Shown: positions 42,360 through 50,816 of the stretch, in pieces
Layout of the letters: the number at the start of each line of letters is the position of its first letter
Numbering within the stretch: position 1 is the first letter of the stretch
Source: Myxococcales bacterium
Lineage (GTDB): Bacteria; Myxococcota_A; UBA9160; SMWR01
Reading direction: 5' to 3'
Assembly (NCBI GenBank): GCA_022561775.1
Contig: JADFQO010000006.1
Span: 1 to 64,000 of the forward strand
Length of the DNA stretch: 64,000 nt
Notes under the pieces: generated by a model
What the model saw: only the letters and a program-made list of their open reading frames with translations
Database searches by the model: none
What the model was told of the DNA's origin: nothing
Made by a program: the position numbers and the translations under genes

Positions 42360-42884
42360 ATGACGGTTTCGGTCCATGGCGCGCTCCTCGAGGTCCACGG
42401 CGTTGGGACCGCGTTGCTTGGCCCGAGCGGAATCGGCAAGAGCGAGTGCGCGCTGGAGCTGCTGAGTCGCGGGCATCGACTCGTCGCAGACGACGTGATC
42501 GAACTGACGCCCGAATCGGACGACCGCGTCACGGGGCGCGCGCCCGAGAGGATTCGCCACTACATGGAAATCCGCGGAATCGGAATCTTCTTCGTTCCGG
42601 ATCTATACGGTGCGGATTCGGTCTGCGATGAAGTGGCTGTCGATCTGATCTGTCGACTCGAGCGTTGGCGGGAGGGCGTCGCCTACGAGCGCGTCGGGTT
42701 GGAGCGGCCGGAAGAGGAGTTTGGCGGTGTCCGGCTGCCGCGGCTGACGCTGCCTGCGCGGCCCGGTGGATCCATGGCGACGGTCGTGGAACTAGCGGCC
42801 CGCGAGCACCTGCAGCGCCGATCGGGCGTGAACGCAGCGCAGCGCCTCGATCAGCGCTTGCGGGACGAAATGGGGCGACGTTGA
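42360..42884 (+). CDS. hprK: HPr kinase/phosphorylase, short catalytic-domain form
   Basis: Phosphorylates and dephosphorylates the regulatory serine of HPr. Only the C-terminal P-loop kinase domain is present (174 residues; full-length HprK has about 310). It has Walker A GPSGIGKS (21-28), the ADDVIEL acidic motif, and the HprK signature around MEIRGIGIFFV. No N-terminal domain is seen, as in the short forms of alphaproteobacteria. ATG 42360 has GGAGAG just upstream. Its stop overlaps the rapZ TTG start. The HPr gene is three genes downstream, so kinase and target are co-expressed. Confidence 0.9.
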   Translation: MTVSVHGALLEVHGVGTALLGPSGIGKSECALELLSRGHRLVADDVIELTPESDDRVTGRAPERIRHYMEIRGIGIFFVPDLYGADSVCDEVAVDLICRLERWREGVAYERVGLERPEEEFGGVRLPRLTLPARPGGSMATVVELAAREHLQRRSGVNAAQRLDQRLRDEMGRR

Positions 42885-43747
42885 GATACTCGGGTGCGCG
42901 CATCGTTTTCGTGAGCGGACTCTCCGGCAGCGGCAAGAGCACAGCGATGGCGGCGCTCGAAGACTTGAGCTTCTACTGCGTTGACAACCTCCCGGTTCAG
43001 CTCATCGAGCAGTTTCTACACCTCTGCACCCAGGCCACTCCGCCGATCGAGAAGATCGGGTTGGCGGTCGACGCCCGCGAGGAGCCGTTTCTCCGCGAAT
43101 TGCCGGCTGCGATTGCAGAGCTGCGGCGTTCGGGCGCGCGGATCGAGGTCATCTTCCTTGACTGTTCGAATGACGTGTTGCTCAACCGGTATCGCGAGAC
43201 GCGTCGGGTCCACCCGCTCTCGCCCGCCGGAAGCGTTGAGGAGGGCATCGAAAAGGAGCGGCGCTTGCTGGTCGACGTTTCCTCACTCGCGGATCACCGG
43301 ATCGAGACGTCGGCGCTCAACGTCCATCAGCTCAAAGCCAACGTCGTCCAACACATTGCGGGTGAGATCCGCGCAACTGTCGTCAATCTGGTTTCCTTCG
43401 GCTTTCGCTACGGGACGCCGCCAGCTGTCGAACAACTCTTCGATGTGCGCTTTCTCCCCAATCCCTATTTCGAAGAGCATTTGCGCGAGCGATCCGGGTA
43501 CGAGGTAGAGGTGGCTGACTACGTGTTGAAAAATCCACTCGGGACTGCGTTGTTCGAGCGACTTTCCGATTTGTGCAACTTTCTGGTTCCCCTATATGAT
43601 CAGGAAGGCAAGGCGTACGTGACGATTGGCGTGGGGTGCACCGGTGGGAGACACCGATCCGTCGCGGTCGTCGAGGCGCTCGCTGAATCGATTCGAAGCA
43701 CGGGGCGCGAGGTAAACGTGGAGCATCGAGACGTGGAGCGAAGCTGA
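42881..43747 (+). CDS. rapZ: RNase adapter protein RapZ (P-loop NTPase)
   Basis: A YvcJ/RapZ family protein. In E. coli it targets the small RNA GlmZ to RNase E to control glucosamine-6-phosphate synthase, and in other bacteria it binds nucleotides. The 288 residues match the family. Walker A GLSGSGKS is at 13-20, followed by CVDNLPVQLIEQF, a YRETRRVHPLSP segment, FGFRYGTPP and the C-terminal GVGCTGGRHRSVAVVEAL motif. TTG 42881 is used as start because it opens the conserved sequence and overlaps the hprK stop (TTGA); the frame runs further upstream only inside hprK. Confidence 0.93.
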   Translation: MRYSGARIVFVSGLSGSGKSTAMAALEDLSFYCVDNLPVQLIEQFLHLCTQATPPIEKIGLAVDAREEPFLRELPAAIAELRRSGARIEVIFLDCSNDVLLNRYRETRRVHPLSPAGSVEEGIEKERRLLVDVSSLADHRIETSALNVHQLKANVVQHIAGEIRATVVNLVSFGFRYGTPPAVEQLFDVRFLPNPYFEEHLRERSGYEVEVADYVLKNPLGTALFERLSDLCNFLVPLYDQEGKAYVTIGVGCTGGRHRSVAVVEALAESIRSTGREVNVEHRDVERS

Positions 43748-44157
43748 TGAAGATTGGTGTGGTCATCGTGACCCACTACCAGATTGGCGAAGAGTTTCTC
43801 CACGCGCTTCGCTTGATCGTTCCGAACGCGCCGGACTTCCACTCGGTGTCGATCGATCCGAAGCAGAGCGTCGACGAAATGCGACAGCTGATCGAGCAGG
43901 CGCTGAAGCGCGCGGATCTCGGAGCTGGGGTACTCGTGCTCACCGACATGTTCGGTGGGACGCCGTCCAACATGAGCCTGTCGTTTGTAGAAGAGACGGG
44001 AGTCGAGGTCGTGACCGGTCTGAATCTCCCGATGCTCATCAAACTCGCGACGCTTTCAGAAGACACGACCCTCGAGGAACTCGCGAAGTTCATCAAGAGC
44101 TACGGGCAGCGCAATATCTCCGTCGCGAGCGAGATCCTCCCGGAAAGGGATCCGTGA
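43747..44157 (+). CDS. PTS mannose-family EIIA protein
   Basis: A single-domain EIIA-Man of 136 residues with the phosphorylatable His10 in VTHYQIGEEF and the MFGGTPSNMSL loop typical of the fold. It is not fused to an EIIB domain and no EIIB, EIIC or EIID gene is present here, so it probably regulates rather than transports sugar. Its ATG overlaps the rapZ stop (TGATG), and its stop overlaps the HPr start (GTGA). Confidence 0.92.
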   Translation: MKIGVVIVTHYQIGEEFLHALRLIVPNAPDFHSVSIDPKQSVDEMRQLIEQALKRADLGAGVLVLTDMFGGTPSNMSLSFVEETGVEVVTGLNLPMLIKLATLSEDTTLEELAKFIKSYGQRNISVASEILPERDP

Positions 44158-44447
44158 ACGAAACCGTGGAGCGCGAATTCACGATCCGAAGCGAGCTGGG
44201 TCTGCACGCGAGGCCAGCGGGTGAGTTCGCAGTCATGGCGGGTCGCTTCGAATCCGAAATTTCGGTGGGCAACGGCCGCGAGTGGGTGGACGGGCGAAGC
44301 GTGCTCTCCCTGCTCTCGCTCGCAGCGGGCCGCGGTGTCGAGCTGCGGATTCGCGCGACCGGTGCAGACGCCGACGAAGCCGTCGCAGTGCTCGGTGCGC
44401 TGCTCGAGCGCTCTCACGCCGAGATCGAGAGATCCACGGCCGGCTGA
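44154..44447 (+). CDS. ptsH: Phosphocarrier protein HPr
   Basis: Small PTS phosphotransfer protein of 97 residues. The phosphohistidine is His18 in the signature SELGLHARPAGEF. Ser49 in DGRSVLSLLSLAA lies at the position phosphorylated by HPr kinase, matching the hprK gene in the same run. GTG 44154 overlaps the preceding stop. Enzyme I (ptsI), which usually follows HPr, is not in this window. Confidence 0.93.
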   Translation: MNETVEREFTIRSELGLHARPAGEFAVMAGRFESEISVGNGREWVDGRSVLSLLSLAAGRGVELRIRATGADADEAVAVLGALLERSHAEIERSTAG

Positions 44448-44609
44448 GCGATCAGTCGCGTGGGCCGATGTCGTCGGTCCGGCCACACCGACTGAAGTCC
44501 CGCTCGGTCGACGCTGCGGGGGCGACCGCAGCGCGCCGCTCGAATTGAATCCGAAACGGCCCTCGTCTAGAGTGCAGGATCGCGTTTCCGCCCGAAGGAG
44601 TCACGGATC

Positions 44610-45773
44610 ATGGCAAGAGGCGCTCTTTTTACTTCTGAGTCGGTCTCGATGGGCCACCCCGACAAAATGTGCGATCAGATCTCGGACGCCGTTCTCGATG
44701 CGCTGCTCGCCCAGGACCCGACGTCGCGCGTCGCCTGTGAGACGCTCGCCACGACCGGCCTCGTACTATTGGCCGGTGAGGTCACCACCAACGCGAAGGT
44801 CGACCTAGTACCTCTGGTTCGCCAGGTCATTTCCGATATCGGCTACACGAGTTCCGACATGGGCTTCGACGCCGCGACGTGCGCGGTGACGATTGCCCTC
44901 GGCCGACAATCGGCGGACATTTCCCAGGGGGTTTCCGAAGGCGAGGGGCTCCACAAAGAGCAGGGGGCCGGCGACCAGGGGATGATGTTTGGTTTCGCGT
45001 GCGACGAGACGCCCGAACTCATGCCCGCGCCGATTCGATTTGCTCACCGCTTGATGGAGGCCCACCGCGCCCACATCGAATCCGGCGAAATCGCCTATCT
45101 GCGACCGGATGCGAAGTCGCAGGTCACGATCGAGTACGATGGCGATCGACCCGTGCGAATTGCCGCGGTGGTTTTCTCCACCCAGCACTCTCCCGACGTT
45201 TCCTGGGACCAGCTCCGCAAGGACGTCATCGCGAAGATCATCAAGCCGGCGGTTCCCGCCGAACTCCTCGACGACGACACCGTGTACCACGTGAATCCCA
45301 CCGGGCGGTTCGTGGTGGGTGGGCCGATGGGGGACGTTGGGCTCACGGGCCGGAAGATCATCGTCGATACCTACGGCGGCATGGGCCGCCACGGCGGCGG
45401 CGCGTTCTCGGGCAAGGACCCCTCCAAGGTCGACCGCAGTGCCGCCTACGCGGCGCGCTGGGTGGCGAAGAACCTCGTGGCCGCCAAGCTGGCCCGGCGC
45501 TGCGAGGTGCAGCTCGCCTACGCGATCGGCGTCGCAGAACCGATCTCGATTCGCGTCGAGACTTTTGGCACCGGCGAGTCGGACCACACGAAGTTGCAAA
45601 AGCTGGTTCGCAAGCACTTCGATCTCACGCCAAAGGGCATCAGCGAAGCGCTTGATCTGCGTCGGCCGATCTACCGTGCGACCTCCTACCACGGTCACTT
45701 CGGTCGGGAGGAAGAGGGGTTTCCCTGGGAGAACACCGACCGCGCGCAGGCCATCGAGCGCGACGCGCGCTGA
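44610..45773 (+). CDS. metK: S-adenosylmethionine synthetase
   Basis: Makes S-adenosylmethionine from methionine and ATP. The 387-residue protein has the N-terminal [27 protein letters not shown] metal/ATP motif, the [18 protein letters not shown] loop, the signature [31 protein letters not shown] and the complete C-terminus. AAGGAG lies 10 nt before ATG 44610. A 160-bp gap separates it from the PTS genes and shows no recognisable SAM or SAH riboswitch, so it is probably transcribed from its own promoter. Confidence 0.97.
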   Translation: MARGALFTSESVSMGHPDKMCDQISDAVLDALLAQDPTSRVACETLATTGLVLLAGEVTTNAKVDLVPLVRQVISDIGYTSSDMGFDAATCAVTIALGRQSADISQGVSEGEGLHKEQGAGDQGMMFGFACDETPELMPAPIRFAHRLMEAHRAHIESGEIAYLRPDAKSQVTIEYDGDRPVRIAAVVFSTQHSPDVSWDQLRKDVIAKIIKPAVPAELLDDDTVYHVNPTGRFVVGGPMGDVGLTGRKIIVDTYGGMGRHGGGAFSGKDPSKVDRSAAYAARWVAKNLVAAKLARRCEVQLAYAIGVAEPISIRVETFGTGESDHTKLQKLVRKHFDLTPKGISEALDLRRPIYRATSYHGHFGREEEGFPWENTDRAQAIERDAR

Positions 45774-45832
45774 ACCGGGCCGTCACCGTCTCAGCAGGTG
45801 TGCGCGGATCCGGGGCGCTACATCCACGCCCG

Positions 45833-46996
45833 ATGGAGATGGAGGGTGTGAGGCGAACTCTCGCGCAGCGAAGGCCCACCTGCCAAAAGGCTCGTCGCCG
45901 CAGCGCTTCGTGCGCGGCGCTCTGCTGGATGCTGGCGATCGGTGGATCCGGGGTGGCGCGAGCCGATGACGTCGCGCCCACGTCAAAACCCGTCGTCATT
46001 CGCGTGCTCCTGATGGAGGCCGACGGGCGCGTGCGGGCGCGGGATTTGCGCGCGGGCGGCGGCGGGACGGTCGTGGAACCCGGACCGAACGGCCTTCTCG
46101 CGGACCGTCGACCGGTGGGCGACGTATGGCGGCTCGGGGGCAGCGGGAGCGTGGCCGTCAACCGGATGCGACTCCGAGGTGAACTTGAATTCCGGCGTAT
46201 TTCCAACGGAATGCAGGTCATCAATGAAGTAGAACTCGAGGATTATGTGGCGGGGATTCTGGGCCGGGAGATCTACCCGGACTGGCACCCAGAGACGCTG
46301 AAGGCCCAGGCGGTGGTCGCGCGCAGTTATGCGCTCCACCAGCGCGCCGAGAGCGGCGGCAAGCCCTTTCACCTGGAGGCCGGAACGGCTAGCCAGGTCT
46401 ACGGCGGGGTGGCCGCCGAGACTCCTGCGATTCGCGCAGCGGTTTCGGCGACCCGCGGCGAAATTCTCGCCTACGCGCGAAAGCCGATCCTGGCCGTCTA
46501 CCACTCGGCGTCCGGCGGGCGCACGGCCAGCGCCGAGGAGGTCTGGGGGCACGCGCTGCCGTATCTGGTGAGCCTCGAAGTGGATGACGAGCAGGATTCC
46601 CCGGATACTTACTGGCGGGCGACGATCTCAAAGACCAAACTGGGGCGCGCTCTCGACTCGCTCGGGATTCGGATCGGCTCACCCCGGGAGTTGCAGGTCG
46701 TGGACCGCTCTCGGAGTGGGCGGGCGCTGCGGGTGCGGATCCGTGGCGACAAGGGAAACCACATACTGGAGGCGCGCGCTCTGCGCGTGGTGCTCGGAGA
46801 ATCGGTGATTCGCAGCACGCTATTTGAAATTCGCCCGGCGCAAGACGCCTTCGTGTTCGTCGGCTCGGGGCACGGACACGGAGTCGGGATGAGCCAGTGG
46901 GGTGCGCAAGCCATGGCGCAGCGTGGTTCAACATACCGTGAGATCCTTCAAACCTTTTATCCGGGAACTTCGTTGCTGGGAGGAGCGCCGCGATGA
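45833..46996 (+). CDS. SpoIID/LytB domain protein (probable exported amidase/transglycosylase-type)
   Basis: A SpoIID-like peptidoglycan-active protein. The core reads NEVELEDYVAGILGREIYPDWHPETLKAQAVVARSYALH (catalytic-region glutamate in GREIYP), followed by YHSASGGRTASAEEVWG and the C-terminal GSGHGHGVGMSQWGAQAMAQRGSTYREILQTFYPG. SpoIID cleaves denuded glycan strands in sporulation; homologues occur in many non-sporulating Gram-negatives. A hydrophobic segment (SCAALCWMLAIGGSGVARA, about 26-44) looks like a signal peptide with a long basic leader. The start is uncertain among ATG 45833, ATG 45839 and an upstream GTG. It overlaps yajC by 4 bp. Confidence 0.82.
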   Translation: MEMEGVRRTLAQRRPTCQKARRRSASCAALCWMLAIGGSGVARADDVAPTSKPVVIRVLLMEADGRVRARDLRAGGGGTVVEPGPNGLLADRRPVGDVWRLGGSGSVAVNRMRLRGELEFRRISNGMQVINEVELEDYVAGILGREIYPDWHPETLKAQAVVARSYALHQRAESGGKPFHLEAGTASQVYGGVAAETPAIRAAVSATRGEILAYARKPILAVYHSASGGRTASAEEVWGHALPYLVSLEVDDEQDSPDTYWRATISKTKLGRALDSLGIRIGSPRELQVVDRSRSGRALRVRIRGDKGNHILEARALRVVLGESVIRSTLFEIRPAQDAFVFVGSGHGHGVGMSQWGAQAMAQRGSTYREILQTFYPGTSLLGGAPR

Positions 46997-47331
46997 ACTT
47001 TCAATTGGGTCTCGTGCCCCTCCAGGCTCAACCCGAAGGATCGCCGTTTAGCGCGTTCGTACCGATCATCCTGATCACCATGATCTTCTACTTCCTGCTG
47101 ATCCGGCCGCAGAAGAAGAAGCAGAAGCAGCTGGAAGCGATGATCAAGGCCATCGACAAGGGCGACAACGTGGTCACGAGTGGTGGGTTGCACGGAAAGG
47201 TCGTCGGCGTCACCGACGACGTGCTGACCCTCGACATCGGTGGCGTGAAGGGCGAACGCATCAAGGTCAAGGTTGTGCGCGCGCGGATCGAGCACGTGGA
47301 CCCGGCGAGCAAGAAGGGCGACGAATCATGA
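46993..47331 (+). CDS. yajC: Preprotein translocase subunit YajC
   Basis: Small inner-membrane accessory protein of SecDF. The 112 residues have one transmembrane helix (FVPIILITMIFYFLLIRPQKKKQK, about 19-36) and a cytosolic domain beginning ALIKAIDKGDNVVTSGGLHGKVVGV-like sequence. ATG 46993 overlaps the stop of the SpoIID-like gene, and its own stop overlaps the secD start, so three genes are translationally chained. Confidence 0.95.
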   Translation: MNFQLGLVPLQAQPEGSPFSAFVPIILITMIFYFLLIRPQKKKQKQLEAMIKAIDKGDNVVTSGGLHGKVVGVTDDVLTLDIGGVKGERIKVKVVRARIEHVDPASKKGDES

Positions 47332-48914
47332 GCTTGCGCTGGCGCGCAATCTGGGTCATCGCGACGGTTGTGCTCTTTGGTTATTACGCGGTCGCGAATA
47401 TCGCCTCTGAAGAGACCCGACTCGAGAGCCCGCTGATCCCCGACAACGCGCTGCGCCTCGGATTGGACCTGCGCGGTGGCATCCATTGGGTGATCGGGGT
47501 CAAGCTCGGCGCGACCGAAGATCACGAACTCAGCTTTCTGATCGGCCTGCTGGAAGATGACCTCGAGCGCGACAAAGTCGTGGTCGGAAAGATCGAGGTC
47601 GTCGATCACCAGCTTCGAATCGAAACATTCACCGACCTCGCGCGCGATGCCGTCCGCGAGTGGATCGGTGATACGGAACAGTTGGTCGAAGTGGGGGATG
47701 ACCCGGAACTGCTGACGTTCGAGCTTTCAGAACTGCGGCGGCAGCAGGTTCGCGAGCAGGGCATGTCGCAGGTCCTCGAGGTGCTACGCCGTCGCATCGC
47801 CGATCCGATGAAGGGCATTCCGGACTCGGTGGTGACCCGGCAGGGTGACGATCGCGTGCTCGTGCAGATCCCGGGTGGCTCGCTCGATCGAGCCCGCGCT
47901 CGCGAGATGTTGCGGGTGACGGGTTTCCTCGAGTTCAAGATCGTGATGGATGTCGCGCAGACCGAGGAATTGTTGCGCGCCAAATACCCGGACGGGGTGT
48001 TGCCCGAGAACACGACCGTTGCGTTCGAGCGCGACAAGGAGACCGATCGGGTCCTGAGCGCCTATCTGGTCGGTGTGGAGGCCGACCTCACCGGCGATTA
48101 CCTCACGGATGCGCGGCCTGGCTTCGACAATCAGCAGCGTCCCCAGGTCGACTTCACATTCAATCCAGCCGGGGGCGAACTCTTCCAGTCGCTCACCGAG
48201 GCGAACATCGGAGAGCAACTCGCCATCATCCTCGACGATCGGGTCTACAGCGCGCCGACGATTCAGAGTCGGATCGCGACCCGCGGGACGATCAGCGGGC
48301 GATTCACGGTGGATGAGGCGTCGGACCTGTCGGTGATCCTGCGCGCGGGCTCGCTCTCCGTGCCCGTGGTGATCGAAGAGGAGCGAACGGTCGGCCCGGC
48401 GCTCGGAGCGGATTCGATCCGACGGGGCCTGCGGGCCATGATCGTGGGCTTGGCGGTAATCCTATCATTTACGACGTTCTACTACCGCCTGTCGGGCTTC
48501 TACGCGAGTGCGGCTCTCGCCGCGAATCTGCTGATTTTGATCGGCGTGATGTCGATGTTCGAGGCGACGCTGACGCTGCCGGGGCTCGCGGGAATCGTGC
48601 TCACCGTGGGTATGGCGGTCGATGCGAACGTGATCATCTTCGAGCGCATTCGCGAGGAGCTGCGCGCGCACAAGACCCCGCGCGCGGCGATTTCGACGGG
48701 TTTCAGCAAGGCGTTCTGGACCATCATGGACGCCAACATCACGACGTTGGGTACGGCCATCGTGCTCTACAACTACGGAACGGGGCCCATCAAGGGCTTC
48801 GCGGTAACGCTTTCGATCGGCGTCGTGACCAGTGTGTTCGCGGCGTTGGTCATCACGCGGCTGATGTTCGCGGTCTATCCCGGCGATCGTCACGTCGAGA
48901 GTCTGTCCATCTAG
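47328..48914 (+). CDS. secD: Protein translocase subunit SecD
   Basis: Proton-motive-force-driven partner of SecYEG that pulls exported proteins through late in translocation. The 528-residue protein has an N-terminal transmembrane helix, LGLDLRGGIHWVIGV (about 45-60), a large periplasmic P1 region, and the C-terminal five-helix RND-like domain with GMAVDANVIIFERIREEL. The length is within the family range. Its stop TAG (48912-48914) is the start of a 66-bp repeat that separates it from secF. Confidence 0.96.
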   Translation: MSLRWRAIWVIATVVLFGYYAVANIASEETRLESPLIPDNALRLGLDLRGGIHWVIGVKLGATEDHELSFLIGLLEDDLERDKVVVGKIEVVDHQLRIETFTDLARDAVREWIGDTEQLVEVGDDPELLTFELSELRRQQVREQGMSQVLEVLRRRIADPMKGIPDSVVTRQGDDRVLVQIPGGSLDRARAREMLRVTGFLEFKIVMDVAQTEELLRAKYPDGVLPENTTVAFERDKETDRVLSAYLVGVEADLTGDYLTDARPGFDNQQRPQVDFTFNPAGGELFQSLTEANIGEQLAIILDDRVYSAPTIQSRIATRGTISGRFTVDEASDLSVILRAGSLSVPVVIEEERTVGPALGADSIRRGLRAMIVGLAVILSFTTFYYRLSGFYASAALAANLLILIGVMSMFEATLTLPGLAGIVLTVGMAVDANVIIFERIREELRAHKTPRAAISTGFSKAFWTIMDANITTLGTAIVLYNYGTGPIKGFAVTLSIGVVTSVFAALVITRLMFAVYPGDRHVESLSI

Positions 48915-48978
48915 GAGCGCGACCCCAGAAGGGGGTTGCGCGACGACGTGAAGCGAATCCGTAGGATTCGCCAACTAG
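48912..48978 (+). repeat. 66-bp two-hairpin repeat, copy B (secD-secF)
   Basis: Begins at the TAG stop of secD. First hairpin: GCGACCCC / GGGGTTGC around AGAAG, with a G-T pair. Second hairpin: GAATCC-GTA-GGATTC (48955-48969). It aligns gaplessly with copies A and C; differences within stems are largely compensated or become G-U pairs, which argues for conservation of RNA structure. It ends just before the secF ribosome binding site (GGAG 48978-48981). Confidence 0.82.
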
Positions 48979-48990
48979 GAGTTCAACTTC

Positions 48991-50106
48991 GTGCCGTTCG
49001 AGCTCGTGCCTCCGGGCACCCACATCGATTTCATCGGCAAGCGCCGCGTTGCGGCGACGATTTCGATCGCCCTGCTGCTGGCAGGCGCCATCGCGGTTTT
49101 CGTCAACGGTGTGAAGTTGGGTATCGATTTTCAGGGCGGCACCGAAATGCAGGTGCTCTTCGAAGACCAGGTGGACGTCGATGAGGGAGCGATCCGAAGC
49201 GCGGTCAGCGCCTGCGGGATCGAGGATTCGAGCGTGATCCGCTACGGCGAAGCCGCAGGCCGGGAATTTTTGATCCGATTCCAGGCGGGTGAAGTCGCCA
49301 CCGCCGGGGGAGACGGGTGCCCGCTCACCCCGGAGCAGAAGGAGGCGCTCGAGCGAGCCAAGCTCTCCGGTGGCGGAGGGGGCGACGAGGGGGAAAAGGG
49401 CGAGACGATCGACAAACTGGCGTACGCGCTCGGAAACGCAATCGGACGGCTCGAAGTCCAGCGCGTCGAGTTCGTCGGCCCACGAGTCGGAAGCGAACTG
49501 CGTTCCAATGGTTTGAAGTCGCTCCTGGTGGCCTGCATCTTGATCCTGATGTACATCGCGTTTCGCTTCAGTGTCCGGTTTGCGCCAGGAGCGATCATCG
49601 CGCTGGTTCACGACATCGGGATCACGGCCGGCATCTTTGTGATCCTGGGACTTGAGTTCGACCTTCGCGTGCTGGCGGCCCTGCTGGCGATCCTGGGTTA
49701 CAGCCTGAACGACACGATCATCATCTACGATCGGATCCGTGAAAACATGGAGCTGCGGACGAAGTTCGATCTGGTCGACGTTCTCAACCAAAGCGTCAAT
49801 CAGACGCTGGCGCGCACCGTGCTCACCTCGGGCACCACGATGGCGGCGGTGCTCTCACTTTGGATCCTCGGTGGCGAAGTCATCCGGCCGTTTGCGATCG
49901 CGATGGCGATCGGGATCGTGGTCGGTACCTACTCATCGGTGTTCATCGCATCGCCCACGCTGCTGTTTCTGGAGCGGCGTTTCGGAGGCACGTCGGCAGC
50001 CGTTGGGCCAGCGTCGGAAGTGGCTGCCTCGGTCCGACGCGAAGCGCCGCCGCGGAGGTACGCCGGCTCGAGCAAGGCCAAGCGAAGAAAGAAAAAACGC
50101 CGCTAG
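48991..50106 (+). CDS. secF: Protein translocase subunit SecF
   Basis: Partner of SecD. The 371-residue protein has the N-terminal helix, the family motif GVKLGIDFQGGTEMQVLF (about 35-52), an acidic/Gly-rich periplasmic insert (GGGGGDEGEKGE, near 130-141) and the C-terminal five-helix domain (GYSLNDTIIIYDRIREN, then TTMAAVLSLWILGG). The C-terminus ends in a very basic KAKRRKKKRR tail. Start GTG 48991, 9 nt after GGAG. Its stop TAG again begins a copy of the 66-bp repeat. Confidence 0.95.
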   Translation: MPFELVPPGTHIDFIGKRRVAATISIALLLAGAIAVFVNGVKLGIDFQGGTEMQVLFEDQVDVDEGAIRSAVSACGIEDSSVIRYGEAAGREFLIRFQAGEVATAGGDGCPLTPEQKEALERAKLSGGGGGDEGEKGETIDKLAYALGNAIGRLEVQRVEFVGPRVGSELRSNGLKSLLVACILILMYIAFRFSVRFAPGAIIALVHDIGITAGIFVILGLEFDLRVLAALLAILGYSLNDTIIIYDRIRENMELRTKFDLVDVLNQSVNQTLARTVLTSGTTMAAVLSLWILGGEVIRPFAIAMAIGIVVGTYSSVFIASPTLLFLERRFGGTSAAVGPASEVAASVRREAPPRRYAGSSKAKRRKKKRR

Positions 50107-50166
50107 GAGCGTGGCCCCAGCATGGGGTTGCGCGCCGCCGCAAGCGAATCGGCAGGATTCGCCAGC
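50104..50166 (+). repeat. 66-bp two-hairpin repeat, copy C (after secF)
   Basis: Begins at the TAG stop of secF. First hairpin GCGTGGCCCC / GGGGTTGCGC pairs over ten positions if three G-U pairs are allowed; second hairpin GAATC-GGCAG-GATTC. Unlike copies A and B it lies at an apparent operon end, between convergent secF and the bactofilin gene. Confidence 0.78.
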
Positions 50167-50230
50167 CGGCGGCGGTGCTCTCGGCTGCGGCTCCGAATCG
50201 AGCCCTCGCTTGCGGAACGTAGCGGGTGGG

Positions 50231-50617
50231 TCAACCGGCCTTGCGGACTTCCGCAGTGGTCGGAACTCCGGGGGTCTCTGAACTCGCGGTTCCGGTGCGG
50301 TTTCCCTTCTGGGTCATCTGGATCGCGCCGTTGATCTGAGCGCCTTCCGCGACGACGAGCTTGGGCGCGGCGACATCGCCTTCGACCCGTCCGGTCGCCT
50401 GGATTTCGACGCGCTCGAGGCCGACCACGTTGCCGATCACGTGGCCGATGATCACGATGCCCTTCGCGTGGATTTCAGCCTTCACGTGGCCGTCTGCGCC
50501 AATCGTGAGTTGGCTGTTCGGGAGATCCACCTTTCCTTCGACATGGCCCTCAATCACCATGTCTTCGTTGCCCGTCAGGTCGCCCCGGATGGAGATCGAT
50601 TTACCGATGTTCGCCAC
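50231..50617 (-). CDS. Bactofilin (polymer-forming cytoskeletal protein)
   Basis: Bactofilins assemble into nucleotide-free filaments of right-handed beta-helices that place cell-wall, stalk or chromosome factors. From GTG 50617 the 128 residues begin ANIGKSISIRGDLTGNEDMVIEGHVEGKVDLPNSQLTIGADG and repeat the strand pattern up to VVAEGAQINGAIQM (about 1-110), then a short Thr/Ser/Pro tail. That GTG is preceded by GGAGGGA and matches the normal bactofilin N-terminus. An ATG at 50812 would add 65 low-complexity residues. It neighbours the TolC gene on the same strand; the upstream 200 bp hold its promoter. Confidence 0.88.
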   Translation of the reverse strand: MANIGKSISIRGDLTGNEDMVIEGHVEGKVDLPNSQLTIGADGHVKAEIHAKGIVIIGHVIGNVVGLERVEIQATGRVEGDVAAPKLVVAEGAQINGAIQMTQKGNRTGTASSETPGVPTTAEVRKAG

Positions 50618-50816
50618 GTTGCTTCCCTCCTCGTTGGGATGTTGGCGGCGAGCGCCGCTCGGATTCGGTGTCGGCGCGGGGGCCGATGAGCGCGCTGCGC
50701 TCTCGGTACCGGCGCGACCTTCTCGCTTCCCGTCAAATAGACTCAAGCTCTCCCCCTGTCTCCTGCCGAGCGTAGCAGGAGTTACGCCATTTCCCCGCGT
50801 CGACCCGCCCATCTTC

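Noticed and set aside
44448-44609. SAM or SAH riboswitch before metK
   Set aside because: None of the conserved cores or stem arrangements of these riboswitches could be recognised in the 160-bp gap.
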